From positions 1-64,000 of the forward strand of contig NZ_BMVF01000001.1 of assembly GCF_014650575.1 (NCBI RefSeq): 64,000 nucleotides of DNA. The letters run 5' to 3'. This document shows positions 46,624 through 53,924 of the stretch, piece after piece; position 1 is the stretch's first letter, and every line of letters starts with the position of its first letter. Position numbers and translations under genes: made by a program. Origin of the DNA: Streptomyces naganishii JCM 4654 (GTDB taxonomy: Bacteria; Actinomycetota; Actinomycetes; Streptomycetales; Streptomycetaceae). The notes below the pieces were generated by a model, which was not told where the DNA came from, ran no database searches, and was given only the letters and a program-made list of their open reading frames with translations.

Positions 46624-47636
46624 CACACCGTCTCCATCTCGTCGGTCTCATCCGTCCCGCGGGCCCCGCCGGACCCGTCCGTGCCGTCCGGGCGTCCCGT
46701 GCCCTCCGGGCGCTCCGTGCTGTCCGGGCGCTCCGTGCCGTCCGCCGTCAGGGCCAGGAACGCGTCGTCCAGGGAGGCCGGGGCCACCTCCAGGTTCCGT
46801 ATCGCGCCCATGCCGGCCAGCGCCACCACGGTCGCGTCGGAGTCGTCGGTGCGCAGCCGCGCCCGGTCCCCGCGCACCTCCACCGCGCGCACCCCGGGCA
46901 GCAGTTGAAGGCCCTCGCGGCCGCGCCCGGCCAGGTCGAAGGCGACCAGGCTCCCGCCGGCCGCCTGCCGCAACTGCTCACCGGTGCCGTCGGCGACGAT
47001 CCGCCCCCGGTCGAGGACGAGGATCCGGTCGGCGTACGCGTCCGCCTCCTCCAGGTAGTGCGTGGAGAACAGCACCGTGCGGCCGGCGCGCGCATAGGCC
47101 CGCATCGACTCCCAGAACGCCCGCCGCGCCTCCACGTCCAGCGCGGCCGTCGGCTCGTCCAGCACCAGCAGCGAGGGATTCCCGGCGAGCGCGACCGCGA
47201 AGCGCACCCGCTGCTGCTGGCCGCCGGACAGCCGGTCCACGCGCCGCGCCGCGAGTTCCGTGATCCCGGCCAGCTCCAGCACCCGCTGCAGCGGCAGCGG
47301 ATCGGGGTAGCGCCCCGCCACGAAGCGGACCAGCTCGCGCACGGTGACGCGGGGCACCGCCCGCGCCTCCTGGAGCATCGCCCCGACCAGCCCGGCGCGC
47401 ACCGCGCGCTCCGGCTCACCGCCGAACAGCTCCACCGTGCCCGCGTCCGGCGCGTACAGCCCGAGCAGCAGCGAGATCGCCGTCGACTTGCCCGCGCCGT
47501 TGCGCCCGAGCAGGGCCACCGTCTCGCCCCGCCCGATCCGCAGGTCGACCCCGTCCACGGCGCGCACCGCGCCGAATGCCTTGACCGCCCCCGTGAAGGA
47601 CACGGCACATCCCGTCCGCGTCTGTGTCTCCGTCAT
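46623..47636 (-). CDS. ABC transporter ATP-binding protein (exporter type)
   Basis: A 337-aa ATPase. Walker A is LLGRNGAGKST (about 40-50), Q-loop AMLQEA, signature RLSGGQQQR (about 131-139), Walker B LLVLDEPTAALD and the H-loop FSTHYLEEA. A C-terminal extension ends in repeated RPDGT/RPEGT units, a low-complexity tail. It belongs to the DrrA/CcmA-like drug or lipid exporter class. Operon order ATPase - permease - kinase - (interrupted) - response regulator indicates a self-regulated exporter. The ATG at 47636 is used. Confidence 0.92.
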   Translation of the reverse strand: MTETQTRTGCAVSFTGAVKAFGAVRAVDGVDLRIGRGETVALLGRNGAGKSTAISLLLGLYAPDAGTVELFGGEPERAVRAGLVGAMLQEARAVPRVTVRELVRFVAGRYPDPLPLQRVLELAGITELAARRVDRLSGGQQQRVRFAVALAGNPSLLVLDEPTAALDVEARRAFWESMRAYARAGRTVLFSTHYLEEADAYADRILVLDRGRIVADGTGEQLRQAAGGSLVAFDLAGRGREGLQLLPGVRAVEVRGDRARLRTDDSDATVVALAGMGAIRNLEVAPASLDDAFLALTADGTERPDSTERPEGTGRPDGTDGSGGARGTDETDEMETV

Positions 47637-47739
47637 GAACACGACGCTACGGTCCGGGCGGCCCGCCCGGCAGATGCGCGTGTACGGACTTGGGCGGGAC
47701 AGCCGTACGCGACCCGGGCAGTACAAATGTCACCGTCGG

Positions 47740-47817
47740 CCCGGGCGCCTCGGCGACCGCCCGCCCGGGCGCCTCGGCGACCGCCCGTCCTGGCGCCCCC
47801 GTCACCGTCCGCCCGCG
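47740..47817. repeat. 24-bp tandem repeat
   Basis: Two perfect 24-bp copies begin CCCGGGCGCCTCGGCGACCG at 47740 and 47764, followed by a diverged third copy at 47788 and a partial fourth. It lies in the 378-bp divergent gap between the ABC ATPase and the MaoC gene, just upstream of the operator-like elements. Confidence 0.75.
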
Positions 47818-47831
47818 CACCGCCACTCCAT

Positions 47832-47846
47832 CTGACATGCCGTCAG
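47832..47846. promoter_or_regulatory. CTGAN-N5-GTCAG element upstream of the MaoC operon
   Basis: CTGACATGCCGTCAG, 168 bp before the MaoC start and 47 bp before the KstR-consensus site. Same 15-bp design as at 17620, 27561 and 35884. Confidence 0.52.
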
Positions 47847-47893
47847 GAGGCTTCCCAACCCGCGAGCGCTGGGCTATACAGAGGGCGCCGGAC

Positions 47894-47907
47894 TGGAACG
47901 CGTTCTA
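47894..47907. promoter_or_regulatory. KstR-consensus operator upstream of the MaoC-ADH-SDR operon
   Basis: TGGAACGCGTTCTA fits TnnAACnnGTTnnA exactly, and its inner core GAACGCGTTC is a perfect 10-bp palindrome. It lies 107 bp before the MaoC start and, with the site at 30348, is one of two exact matches seen. Confidence 0.72.
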
Positions 47908-48014
47908 CCCCGACGGGCTTCGCGGCCCGGTCCTGCCCATGGCGACCTCGGTGCGGCCGACGGTGCGGACGGCCCCACCGAGGTCTTGGCCCGCCGGCAG
48001 ACCTCAGGAGACCC

Positions 48015-48872
48015 ATGCCCATCGACGCAGCCAAGGCCCTCGCGGCCGGCCCCCGGACCGGCGAGATCTCGTGGACCGCGAGGGACGTCATGCTCTACCA
48101 CCTCGGCATCGGCGCGGGCGTCCCCGCCACCGACCCCGACGAGCTGCGCTACACCCTGGAGACCCGGCTGCACGTCCTGCCGAGCTTCGCCACCGTCGCG
48201 GGCGCCGGCTCGCCCGGAGTGATCGGCGGCCTGTCCATGCCCGGCGTCGAGGTCGACCTCGCCCGCGTGCTGCACGGCGGCCAGTCGCTGACCGTGCACC
48301 GGCCCGTCCCCGTCCAGGGCACGGCGGCCACCACCGCCCGCATCGCCGCCGTGTACGACAAGGGGACCGCGGCCGTGCTCGTCATGCGCACCGAGGCCGT
48401 CGACGCGGACGGCCCGCTGTGGACCAACGACGCGCAGATCTTCGTACGCGGGGAGGGCGGCTGGGGCGGCGACCGCGGCCCCTCCGCCCGGCTCGAGCCG
48501 CCCGCGGGCGATCCCGACCGCACCCTCGAACACGCGACCCGTGAGGACCAGGCGCTGCTGTACCGCCTCAGCGGCGACTACAACCCGCTGCACGCCGACC
48601 CGGAGTTCGCCAGGACCGCCGGCTTCGACCGGCCGATCCTGCACGGCCTGTGCACCTACGGCATCGCCCTCAAGGCGGTCGTCGACACCCTGCTCGGCGG
48701 CGACGTGACCCGCGTACGGTCCTACGCCACCCGCTTCGCCGGCGTGGTGTACCCCGGCGAGACCCTGCGCATCCGCATGTGGCGCCAGGACGGCGCCGTA
48801 CGCGTGGAGGTGAGCGCCGTCGAGCGCGACGCCGCGCCGGTCCTCACCGACACCGTCGTCCAGCACTCCTGA
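48015..48872 (+). CDS. MaoC-like (R)-specific 2-enoyl-CoA hydratase
   Basis: A 285-aa double hot-dog hydratase that adds water to a trans-2-enoyl-CoA. The N-terminal half holds the first hot-dog with substrate-shaping residues (SWTARDVMLYHLGIGAG, YTLETRLHVLPSFATV). The C-terminal half has the catalytic hydratase-2 motif: YRLSGDYNPLHADPEFARTAGFDRPILHG (about 186-214). It resembles Rv3538/Rv3389c-type enzymes, some KstR-regulated in mycobacteria. The ATG at 48015 follows CAGGAG. First gene of a three-gene operon, with ADH 31 bp and SDR 34 bp apart, behind a KstR-consensus site. Confidence 0.9.
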   Translation: MPIDAAKALAAGPRTGEISWTARDVMLYHLGIGAGVPATDPDELRYTLETRLHVLPSFATVAGAGSPGVIGGLSMPGVEVDLARVLHGGQSLTVHRPVPVQGTAATTARIAAVYDKGTAAVLVMRTEAVDADGPLWTNDAQIFVRGEGGWGGDRGPSARLEPPAGDPDRTLEHATREDQALLYRLSGDYNPLHADPEFARTAGFDRPILHGLCTYGIALKAVVDTLLGGDVTRVRSYATRFAGVVYPGETLRIRMWRQDGAVRVEVSAVERDAAPVLTDTVVQHS

Positions 48873-48903
48873 GCCCATCCACCCGCCCGAGGGGAGCCGC
48901 ACC

Positions 48904-49980
48904 ATGCGCGCAGCCGTACTGCACGAGACCGGCCAGGACAAACTGGAGGTCCTCGACGACGTCGAGGCGGTGGGCACCGGCCCCGGCAAGGTGAGGATCC
49001 GGGTGCGCGCCACCGGCCTGTGCCACTCGGACCTGTCCGCGATGAGCGGGGTGCTGCCGCAGCCGGCGCCGTTCGTGCCGGGACACGAGGGCGCGGGCGA
49101 GATCGTCGAGGTGGGGGAGGGCGTCGGCCACCTCCGGGCCGGTGACCGGGTGGTGGTGTGCTGGCTGCCGGCCTGCGGCGCCTGTCCCGCCTGCCGGCGC
49201 GGGCAGACCGAACTGTGCCTGGCGGGCTTCATGAACGCGGGCACCCCCAACTTCCGGCGGCCCGGCGGGGACGTGTTCGGCTTCGCCGGCACCGGCACCT
49301 TCGCCGAGGAGGTCGTCGTCGACGCCGGGTGCGCGGTGCCGGTCCCGGACGACGTGCCCTTCGACATCGCCGCCCTCATCGGCTGCGGGGTCACCACCGG
49401 CCTCGGCGCCGCCCTCAACACCGCCGACGTGGCGACCGGTTCGTCGGTCGCCGTCATCGGCTGCGGGGGAGTGGGCATCTCCGCGATCCAGGGCGCGCGG
49501 CTGAAGGGCGCCGCCGAGATCGTCGCCGTCGACCCGGTCGCCGGACGGCGCGAGGCCGCACTGCGCTTCGGCGCCACCAGGGCCGTGGCACCCGGCGAAC
49601 TGCCCGGCGCCAAGCAGGAGGTGACCGGCGGCGAGGGCTTCGACTACGTCTTCGAGGTCGTCGGCAGGTCCGCCACCGCACGCACCGCCTACGACAACAC
49701 CCGGCGCGGCGGCACCCTCGTCGTGGTCGGCGCGGGCGCCATGGACGACTTCCTCCAGCTCAACATGTTCGAGCTGTTCTTCGACGAGAAGCGCATCCTG
49801 CCCTCGCTGTACGGCGGCGGGGACGTGGTGCGCTCCTACGAGCGGACTATCGCGCTGTGGCGGGCCGGCCGTATCGACCTGGAGGGCCTGATCACCCACC
49901 GGGTGCCGCTGGCCGGCGTCAACGAGGCGCTGGACCAGATGCGTTCGGGCACGGCGCTGCGCACCTGCATCGAGATCTGA
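48904..49980 (+). CDS. zinc-dependent alcohol dehydrogenase (class III / NDMA-like MDR)
   Basis: A 358-aa medium-chain dehydrogenase. Catalytic zinc ligands are in GLCHSDLSAMSG (Cys40) and PGHEGAGEIVEVG (His-Glu near 61). The structural zinc lobe is CGACPACRRGQTELC (about 92-106). The Rossmann motif is VAVIGCGGVGISAIQGARLKGA (about 182-203). It oxidises a primary or secondary alcohol with NAD+. Lying between a hydratase and an SDR, it may oxidise a side-chain terminal alcohol before ALDH. The ATG at 48904 follows AGGGGAG. Confidence 0.92.
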   Translation: MRAAVLHETGQDKLEVLDDVEAVGTGPGKVRIRVRATGLCHSDLSAMSGVLPQPAPFVPGHEGAGEIVEVGEGVGHLRAGDRVVVCWLPACGACPACRRGQTELCLAGFMNAGTPNFRRPGGDVFGFAGTGTFAEEVVVDAGCAVPVPDDVPFDIAALIGCGVTTGLGAALNTADVATGSSVAVIGCGGVGISAIQGARLKGAAEIVAVDPVAGRREAALRFGATRAVAPGELPGAKQEVTGGEGFDYVFEVVGRSATARTAYDNTRRGGTLVVVGAGAMDDFLQLNMFELFFDEKRILPSLYGGGDVVRSYERTIALWRAGRIDLEGLITHRVPLAGVNEALDQMRSGTALRTCIEI

Positions 49981-50014
49981 CACGTCCCGGGCACCCGGAG
50001 AGGGAAGGACACCG

Positions 50015-50965
50015 ATGTCACTGCCACCGCCACTGCCCCTGGAGGGCCGGGCCGCCGTCGTCACGGGCGCGGGCCGGGGACTCGGCCGCGCCGAGGCGCT
50101 CGAACTCGCCCGGCTCGGCGCCGCCGTGGTCGTCAACGACTACGGGCAGCCGGGCCGGGACGGCTCAGGAGCGGCCTCCTCCGGTCCGGCCGAGGAGGTC
50201 GCCGCCGAGATCCGGGCCGCGGGCGGCCGGGCCGTCGCCCACACCGGCGACGTCGCCGACTTCGAGCAGGCCCGCGCCCTGGTGGCGGCGGCCGTCCAGG
50301 AGTTCGGCGCGCTCGACATCCTGGTCAACAACGCGGGCATCCTGCGCGACCGTATGGTCTTCTCCATGTCGGAGGAGGAGTGGGACTCGGTGATCCGGGT
50401 CCACCTCAAGGGCCACTTCAACACCGTCCGCTTCGCCGCCGCGCACTGGCGCGAGCGCTCCAAGGCGGCGGGCGGCCCGGTCTACGGGCGCATCGTGAAC
50501 ACCTCCTCGGAGGCATTCCTCGCCGGCTCCGCCGGACAGCCCAACTACGCGGCGGCCAAGGGCGGAATCGTCGGGCTGACCACCTCCACCGCGCTGGCCC
50601 TGGCCAAGTACGGCGTGACGTCCAACGTGATCTGCCCGCGCGCCCGCACCCGGATGACCGAGGACGTCTTCGCCGGCTTCGCCCGCCCCGAGGACGGCCT
50701 CGACCCGCTCGCCCCCGAACACGTCGCACCCCTCGTCGGCTACCTCGCCTCGCCCGCCGCCGCACGGATCAACGGACAACTGCTCGTCGTGCACGGCGGC
50801 ATGGTCGCGGTGGTCGAACGGCCGCGCGTGGCGGCCAGGTTCGACAGCAAACAGGACACTTTCACGTACGACGAACTCGACGCCCTGCTCACCCCGCACT
50901 ACGCCGGGCGTCCACAGGGGGAGACGTTCGCGGCGGCGGAGGTGCTGGGGCTGCGGCGGGGGTAG
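50015..50965 (+). CDS. SDR-family 3-hydroxyacyl-CoA dehydrogenase (MFE-2 / 17beta-HSD4-like)
   Basis: A 316-aa short-chain dehydrogenase. TGAGRGLGRAEALELARLGAAVVVNDYG (about 17-44) is the NAD-binding motif, NNAGILRDRMVFSM (about 105-118) and YAAAKGGI (catalytic Tyr-x3-Lys, about 178-185) complete the site. The C-terminal extension KQDTFTYDELDALLTPHYAG is typical of the dehydrogenase part of peroxisomal multifunctional enzyme type 2 and of bacterial stand-alone versions. With MaoC hydratase upstream it would perform steps 2 and 3 of beta-oxidation through (R)-hydroxyacyl-CoA. The ATG at 50015 follows AGAGGGAAGG. A strong terminator follows. Confidence 0.91.
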   Translation: MSLPPPLPLEGRAAVVTGAGRGLGRAEALELARLGAAVVVNDYGQPGRDGSGAASSGPAEEVAAEIRAAGGRAVAHTGDVADFEQARALVAAAVQEFGALDILVNNAGILRDRMVFSMSEEEWDSVIRVHLKGHFNTVRFAAAHWRERSKAAGGPVYGRIVNTSSEAFLAGSAGQPNYAAAKGGIVGLTTSTALALAKYGVTSNVICPRARTRMTEDVFAGFARPEDGLDPLAPEHVAPLVGYLASPAAARINGQLLVVHGGMVAVVERPRVAARFDSKQDTFTYDELDALLTPHYAGRPQGETFAAAEVLGLRRG

Positions 50966-51002
50966 CGGGGTGACTTGAGCCTCGTCGGGGCCTGGACGCG
51001 GA

Positions 51003-51035
51003 ACGGCCCCGCCCCCCGTGAAAGGGGCGGGGCCG
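51003..51035. terminator. bidirectional terminator hairpin
   Basis: A perfect 13-bp stem: ACGGCCCCGCCCC (51003-51015) with GGGGCGGGGCCGT (51024-51036), loop 8 nt. It lies between the converging SDR operon and the small minus-strand gene. Confidence 0.85.
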
Positions 51036-51056
51036 TCGCGGTTTCCCGCCGTGCCG

Positions 51057-51221
51057 TCAGGCCGCTGCTTCGGCCTCCTCGGCGGGCTTGCGGTGCCGGC
51101 CGTTCGGGACCGCCCCGTCCTCGTGGGACGAGACCGGACCGCGGTGCCTGCCGTGGCCCGTGCCCTGCTGGGCCTCGGTCTCAAGCGCCTCAAGCGGCTG
51201 GGTCGTCCTGGCGTCGCTCAT
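51057..51221 (-). CDS. 54-aa small protein, His/Glu-rich
   Basis: A short reading frame of 54 codons, from MSDARTTQPLEALETEAQQG through GHGRHRGPVSSHEDG and PNGRHRKPAEEAEAAA. It is hydrophilic, without membrane helix or cysteine. Third-position G/C bias and placement before a strong convergent terminator support coding. The ribosome-binding site is weak (GGGGTGAATTCTTCCG before ATG). Similar short charged proteins are common in Streptomyces; function unknown. Confidence 0.55.
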   Translation of the reverse strand: MSDARTTQPLEALETEAQQGTGHGRHRGPVSSHEDGAVPNGRHRKPAEEAEAAA

Positions 51222-51317
51222 CGGAAGAATTCACCCCGTCAACATGATCTTTCGTACAGCCGGGCGAGTTTAACCGGCACACCTCGGGTCGAATCCAGGC
51301 GGCCACGCCAACCGGCA

Positions 51318-52775
51318 CTACTTCGTTACAAGTCGTCCCAGCGGCGCCTTCTGGAGCGGAACGGGACGCGGTACGGGGGCTTCGCCGCGGTCCGGTTCCG
51401 GCTGCTGCGGGGGCGCCCCGGCCGTCACCGGGGCCGATGCCGCCGCCCTGTCCAGGGCCGCCGTCGCCGGTTCGCCGGCCGCTGTCTCCAGGCCCGCCGC
51501 CGTACGCAGTACCGCGGCCGTCTCCGGGGTGAACGCCCTCGCCAGCACGACCGCCGTCCGCCGCACCGGCGTCACGCCCGGGACGGGCGTCACGCCCGGG
51601 ACGGGCGTCACGCCCGGGACGGGCGTCGTGCCCGGGGCGGGCGCCGTGCCCGGGGCGGGCGCCCTGCGCGGGGCGGGCGCGGTGCGCGACGCGGGTGCCG
51701 GATCCCGCGGTGGCGCCGGGTGCCTCCCCGGGTCCGGCTCCCGGCCCGGCGCGGTCCAGCGGGCCACCCCGCACGGCACCGCAGCGGTGGCGTACGGCAG
51801 CCGCAGCACACCCTCCTCCGTCCAGGTCCCGGCACCGGTCAGCCACCCCTCGGGCGCGGGCAGATGACGCACCACCCGCTCGGCCGGACGCCACACGCCG
51901 ACCCAGCTGCCGAACGCCCCGTCGCAGCGCAGCGCCACCGCGCACTGCTCCGGCGTCAGCACCTGCCCCGGCTGGATCGCGAACGGCGTCGCCACGCACT
52001 CCGGCAGCCGCAGGCACTCCGGGAAACGCACCGGCAGCGTGCTGCCCAGCACCCCCCAGCCCAGCCGCTGCTGCCCGGGCGAGGGCGCGTCCGAGCGGAT
52101 CAGCAGCAGCCCGCTGTCGGGGTCGGCGCACAGCAGCCGGTCGTCGCTGCCGTCCGCGATCTGCAGCAGCGGCGACATCTCCCCGCCGCGCCCGAGGTCC
52201 AGTACGACCGTCTTGGTGCGCCCGCCGGTCTCCCGGTCCAGCGCCAGCAGCCGCCCGGCACGGTCCAGCCAGACCCCGCCCGAGCAGCGGCCCGGCACCT
52301 CGGCCACGTACTCGGGAGCGTGTTCGGGACCGCGGCCGCCGCCGGCCACCAGCCACACCACCGAGGAGCGCGCGCCCACCGCGAGCGCGTACGCCCGCTC
52401 GCCGCCGGGCGCCGGGGGCAGCAGCCGCAGCCGGGTGTCCTCGGGGCACTCGATGGCGCCGAGCGGCAGCTCGCCGGTGCCCGGGCCGGTCGGGTACAGC
52501 AGCGAGAAGGTGTGCCGCCCGGCCACCGGCCGGTGGATCAGGACCCGGCCGTCGCCCATCGGCTGCACCTCCGTGCCCGGCTCCTCGGGCTGGTCGCCGG
52601 GCAGCGGCACCGCGTACGGCTCGGGCCCGTCCAGCGTCCAGCGCTCCGGAAACCAGGAGTCACCCCTGCGCGCGAGCCGGGCGGCGTAGGAGCCGTCCGC
52701 CGTGATCGCGCAGCCCGCCCGCGGCGGGCCGTCGCCCTCGTCGGCCGCCGAAGGTTCGACAACACAGACTGTCAT
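51318..52775 (-). CDS. hypothetical protein, beta-propeller-like, with Pro-rich repeat tail
   Basis: A 485-aa protein of unknown function. Residues ~10-345 are a chain of short beta-strand repeats with Trp/Asp turns (YAARLARRGDSWFPERWTLDG, SSVVWLVAGGGRGPEHAPEYVAEVPG, GGVWLDRAGRLLALDRETGG, DGAFGSWVGVWRPAERVVRH), compatible with a beta-propeller. Residues ~355-410 are Ala/Pro-rich and include tandem PVPGVT units encoded by an 18-bp repeat. A final Ala-rich helical stretch follows. No signal peptide or membrane segment is clear. The ATG at 52775 follows GGAGGTGA. Confidence 0.75.
   Translation of the reverse strand: MTVCVVEPSAADEGDGPPRAGCAITADGSYAARLARRGDSWFPERWTLDGPEPYAVPLPGDQPEEPGTEVQPMGDGRVLIHRPVAGRHTFSLLYPTGPGTGELPLGAIECPEDTRLRLLPPAPGGERAYALAVGARSSVVWLVAGGGRGPEHAPEYVAEVPGRCSGGVWLDRAGRLLALDRETGGRTKTVVLDLGRGGEMSPLLQIADGSDDRLLCADPDSGLLLIRSDAPSPGQQRLGWGVLGSTLPVRFPECLRLPECVATPFAIQPGQVLTPEQCAVALRCDGAFGSWVGVWRPAERVVRHLPAPEGWLTGAGTWTEEGVLRLPYATAAVPCGVARWTAPGREPDPGRHPAPPRDPAPASRTAPAPRRAPAPGTAPAPGTTPVPGVTPVPGVTPVPGVTPVRRTAVVLARAFTPETAAVLRTAAGLETAAGEPATAALDRAAASAPVTAGAPPQQPEPDRGEAPVPRPVPLQKAPLGRLVTK
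51568..51693. repeat. seven 18-bp tandem repeats inside the propeller-like gene
   Basis: Unit GGCGTCACGCCCGGGACG is perfect three times (51568, 51586, 51604), then decays over four more copies. Read on the minus strand it encodes six-residue VTPVPG units. Copy number probably varies between strains. Confidence 0.85.
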
Positions 52776-52922
52776 CGTTCGGTCACCTCCGGTGAGGACG
52801 GTAGTTTTCGTACGCACAGACGGCGGACCGGCGGGCGGCGACTTCACACATACGGGTGGCCCAGGAACGATTCGCCTGAGGAAACCGGGACGGTTGTGCT
52901 GGACGGCCGGACGCGGACCGGC

Positions 52923-53040
52923 CGGACGGCACCGGACCGGGGCGGCGGGACGGCACCGGTCCGGGAGGACGGGACGGTACCTGCCCCGGACGGTGGGACG
53001 GCGCCGGTCCAGGAGGCGGGACGGCACCGGTTCAGGCGGG
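52923..53040. repeat. degenerate 23-24-bp tandem repeat in a divergent promoter region
   Basis: Five head-to-tail units like GGGACGGCACCGGTCCGGGA begin at 52923, 52947, 52971, 52995 and 53018. They fill most of the 291-bp gap between the propeller-like gene and nif3; the last unit runs into the predicted -35 box. Confidence 0.7.
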
Positions 53041-53059
53041 CCGACCACACAGGTAGCCT
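53031..53059 (+). promoter_or_regulatory. predicted promoter of the nif3 operon, leaderless
   Basis: TTCAGG (53031-53036), a 17-bp spacer and TAGCCT (53054-53059) form a plausible sigma-HrdB promoter. The GTG start lies 8 nt after the -10 box, so transcription probably begins at the start codon. Confidence 0.55.
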
Positions 53060-53066
53060 TGCACCC

Positions 53067-53924
53067 GTGCCCCGTCTGTCTGAAGTCATCGCCGCGCTGG
53101 AGAACCTCTGGCCCGCCCAACGGGCCGAGTCCTGGGACGCGGTCGGCACCGTCGTGGGCGATCCCGACCAGGAGGTCGGCAGGGTCCTGTTCGCCGTCGA
53201 CCCGGTGCAGGAGATCGCCGACGAGGCGGTGAAGCTGGGCGCCGGCCTGCTGGTCACCCACCACCCGCTCTACCTGCGCGGTACGACCACGGTCGCGGCC
53301 TCCACCTTCAAGGGCCGCGTGGTGCACACCCTGATCAAGAACGACATCGCGCTGCACGTGGCGCACACCAACGCCGACACCGCCGACCCGGGAGTCTCCG
53401 ACGCCCTGGCCGGCGCCCTCGACCTCAGGGTCGTACGGCCCCTCGTACCGGACGCCACCGACCCGGAGGGCCGCCGGGGCCTCGGCCGGGTCTGCGCCCT
53501 GGACCACCCGCTGACCGTGCGCGAGCTCGCCGAGCGCGCCGCGCGGTGCCTGCCCGCCACCGCGCAGGGCATCCGGGTGGCCGGCGACCCGGACGCGGTC
53601 GTACGCACCGTCGCGGTCAGCGGCGGCAGCGGCGACAGCCTCTTCGACGACGTACGGGCCGCCGGCGTCGACGCCTTCCTGACCGCGGACCTGCGCCACC
53701 ACCCGGCCTCCGAGGCCCGCGCCCACAGTCCTCTCGCGCTGCTCGACGCGGCGCACTGGGCCACCGAGTGGCCCTGGTGCGAGCTGGCGGCCGCCCAGCT
53801 CGACGAGATCTCCGACCGGCACGGATGGGACCTCAGGGTCCACGTCTCCAAGACGGTCACCGACCCCTGGACCGCCCATGCGGCGTCCACCGCCACCACT
53901 AGCCCCTCGGGAGCCCCCAACTGA
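53067..53924 (+). CDS. Nif3-like dinuclear metal centre hexameric protein
   Basis: A 285-aa member of the NIF3/YbgI/YqfO family (once called GTP cyclohydrolase I type 2). Metal ligands are in VTHHPLYLRG (about 70-79), HVAHTNADTA (about 102-111, with Asp), and TADLRHHPASEA plus ALLDAAHWATEW near the C-terminus. These form toroidal hexamers with two metals; proposed roles include DNA or cofactor repair, but none is proven. The GTG at 53067 has no ribosome-binding site, consistent with a leaderless mRNA. The zinc-ribbon gene overlaps its stop (CTGA). Confidence 0.9.
   Translation: MPRLSEVIAALENLWPAQRAESWDAVGTVVGDPDQEVGRVLFAVDPVQEIADEAVKLGAGLLVTHHPLYLRGTTTVAASTFKGRVVHTLIKNDIALHVAHTNADTADPGVSDALAGALDLRVVRPLVPDATDPEGRRGLGRVCALDHPLTVRELAERAARCLPATAQGIRVAGDPDAVVRTVAVSGGSGDSLFDDVRAAGVDAFLTADLRHHPASEARAHSPLALLDAAHWATEWPWCELAAAQLDEISDRHGWDLRVHVSKTVTDPWTAHAASTATTSPSGAPN

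Noticed and set aside
47740..47817. Possible CRISPR-like repeat
   Set aside because: Copies are contiguous with no unique spacers, and there are no cas genes.
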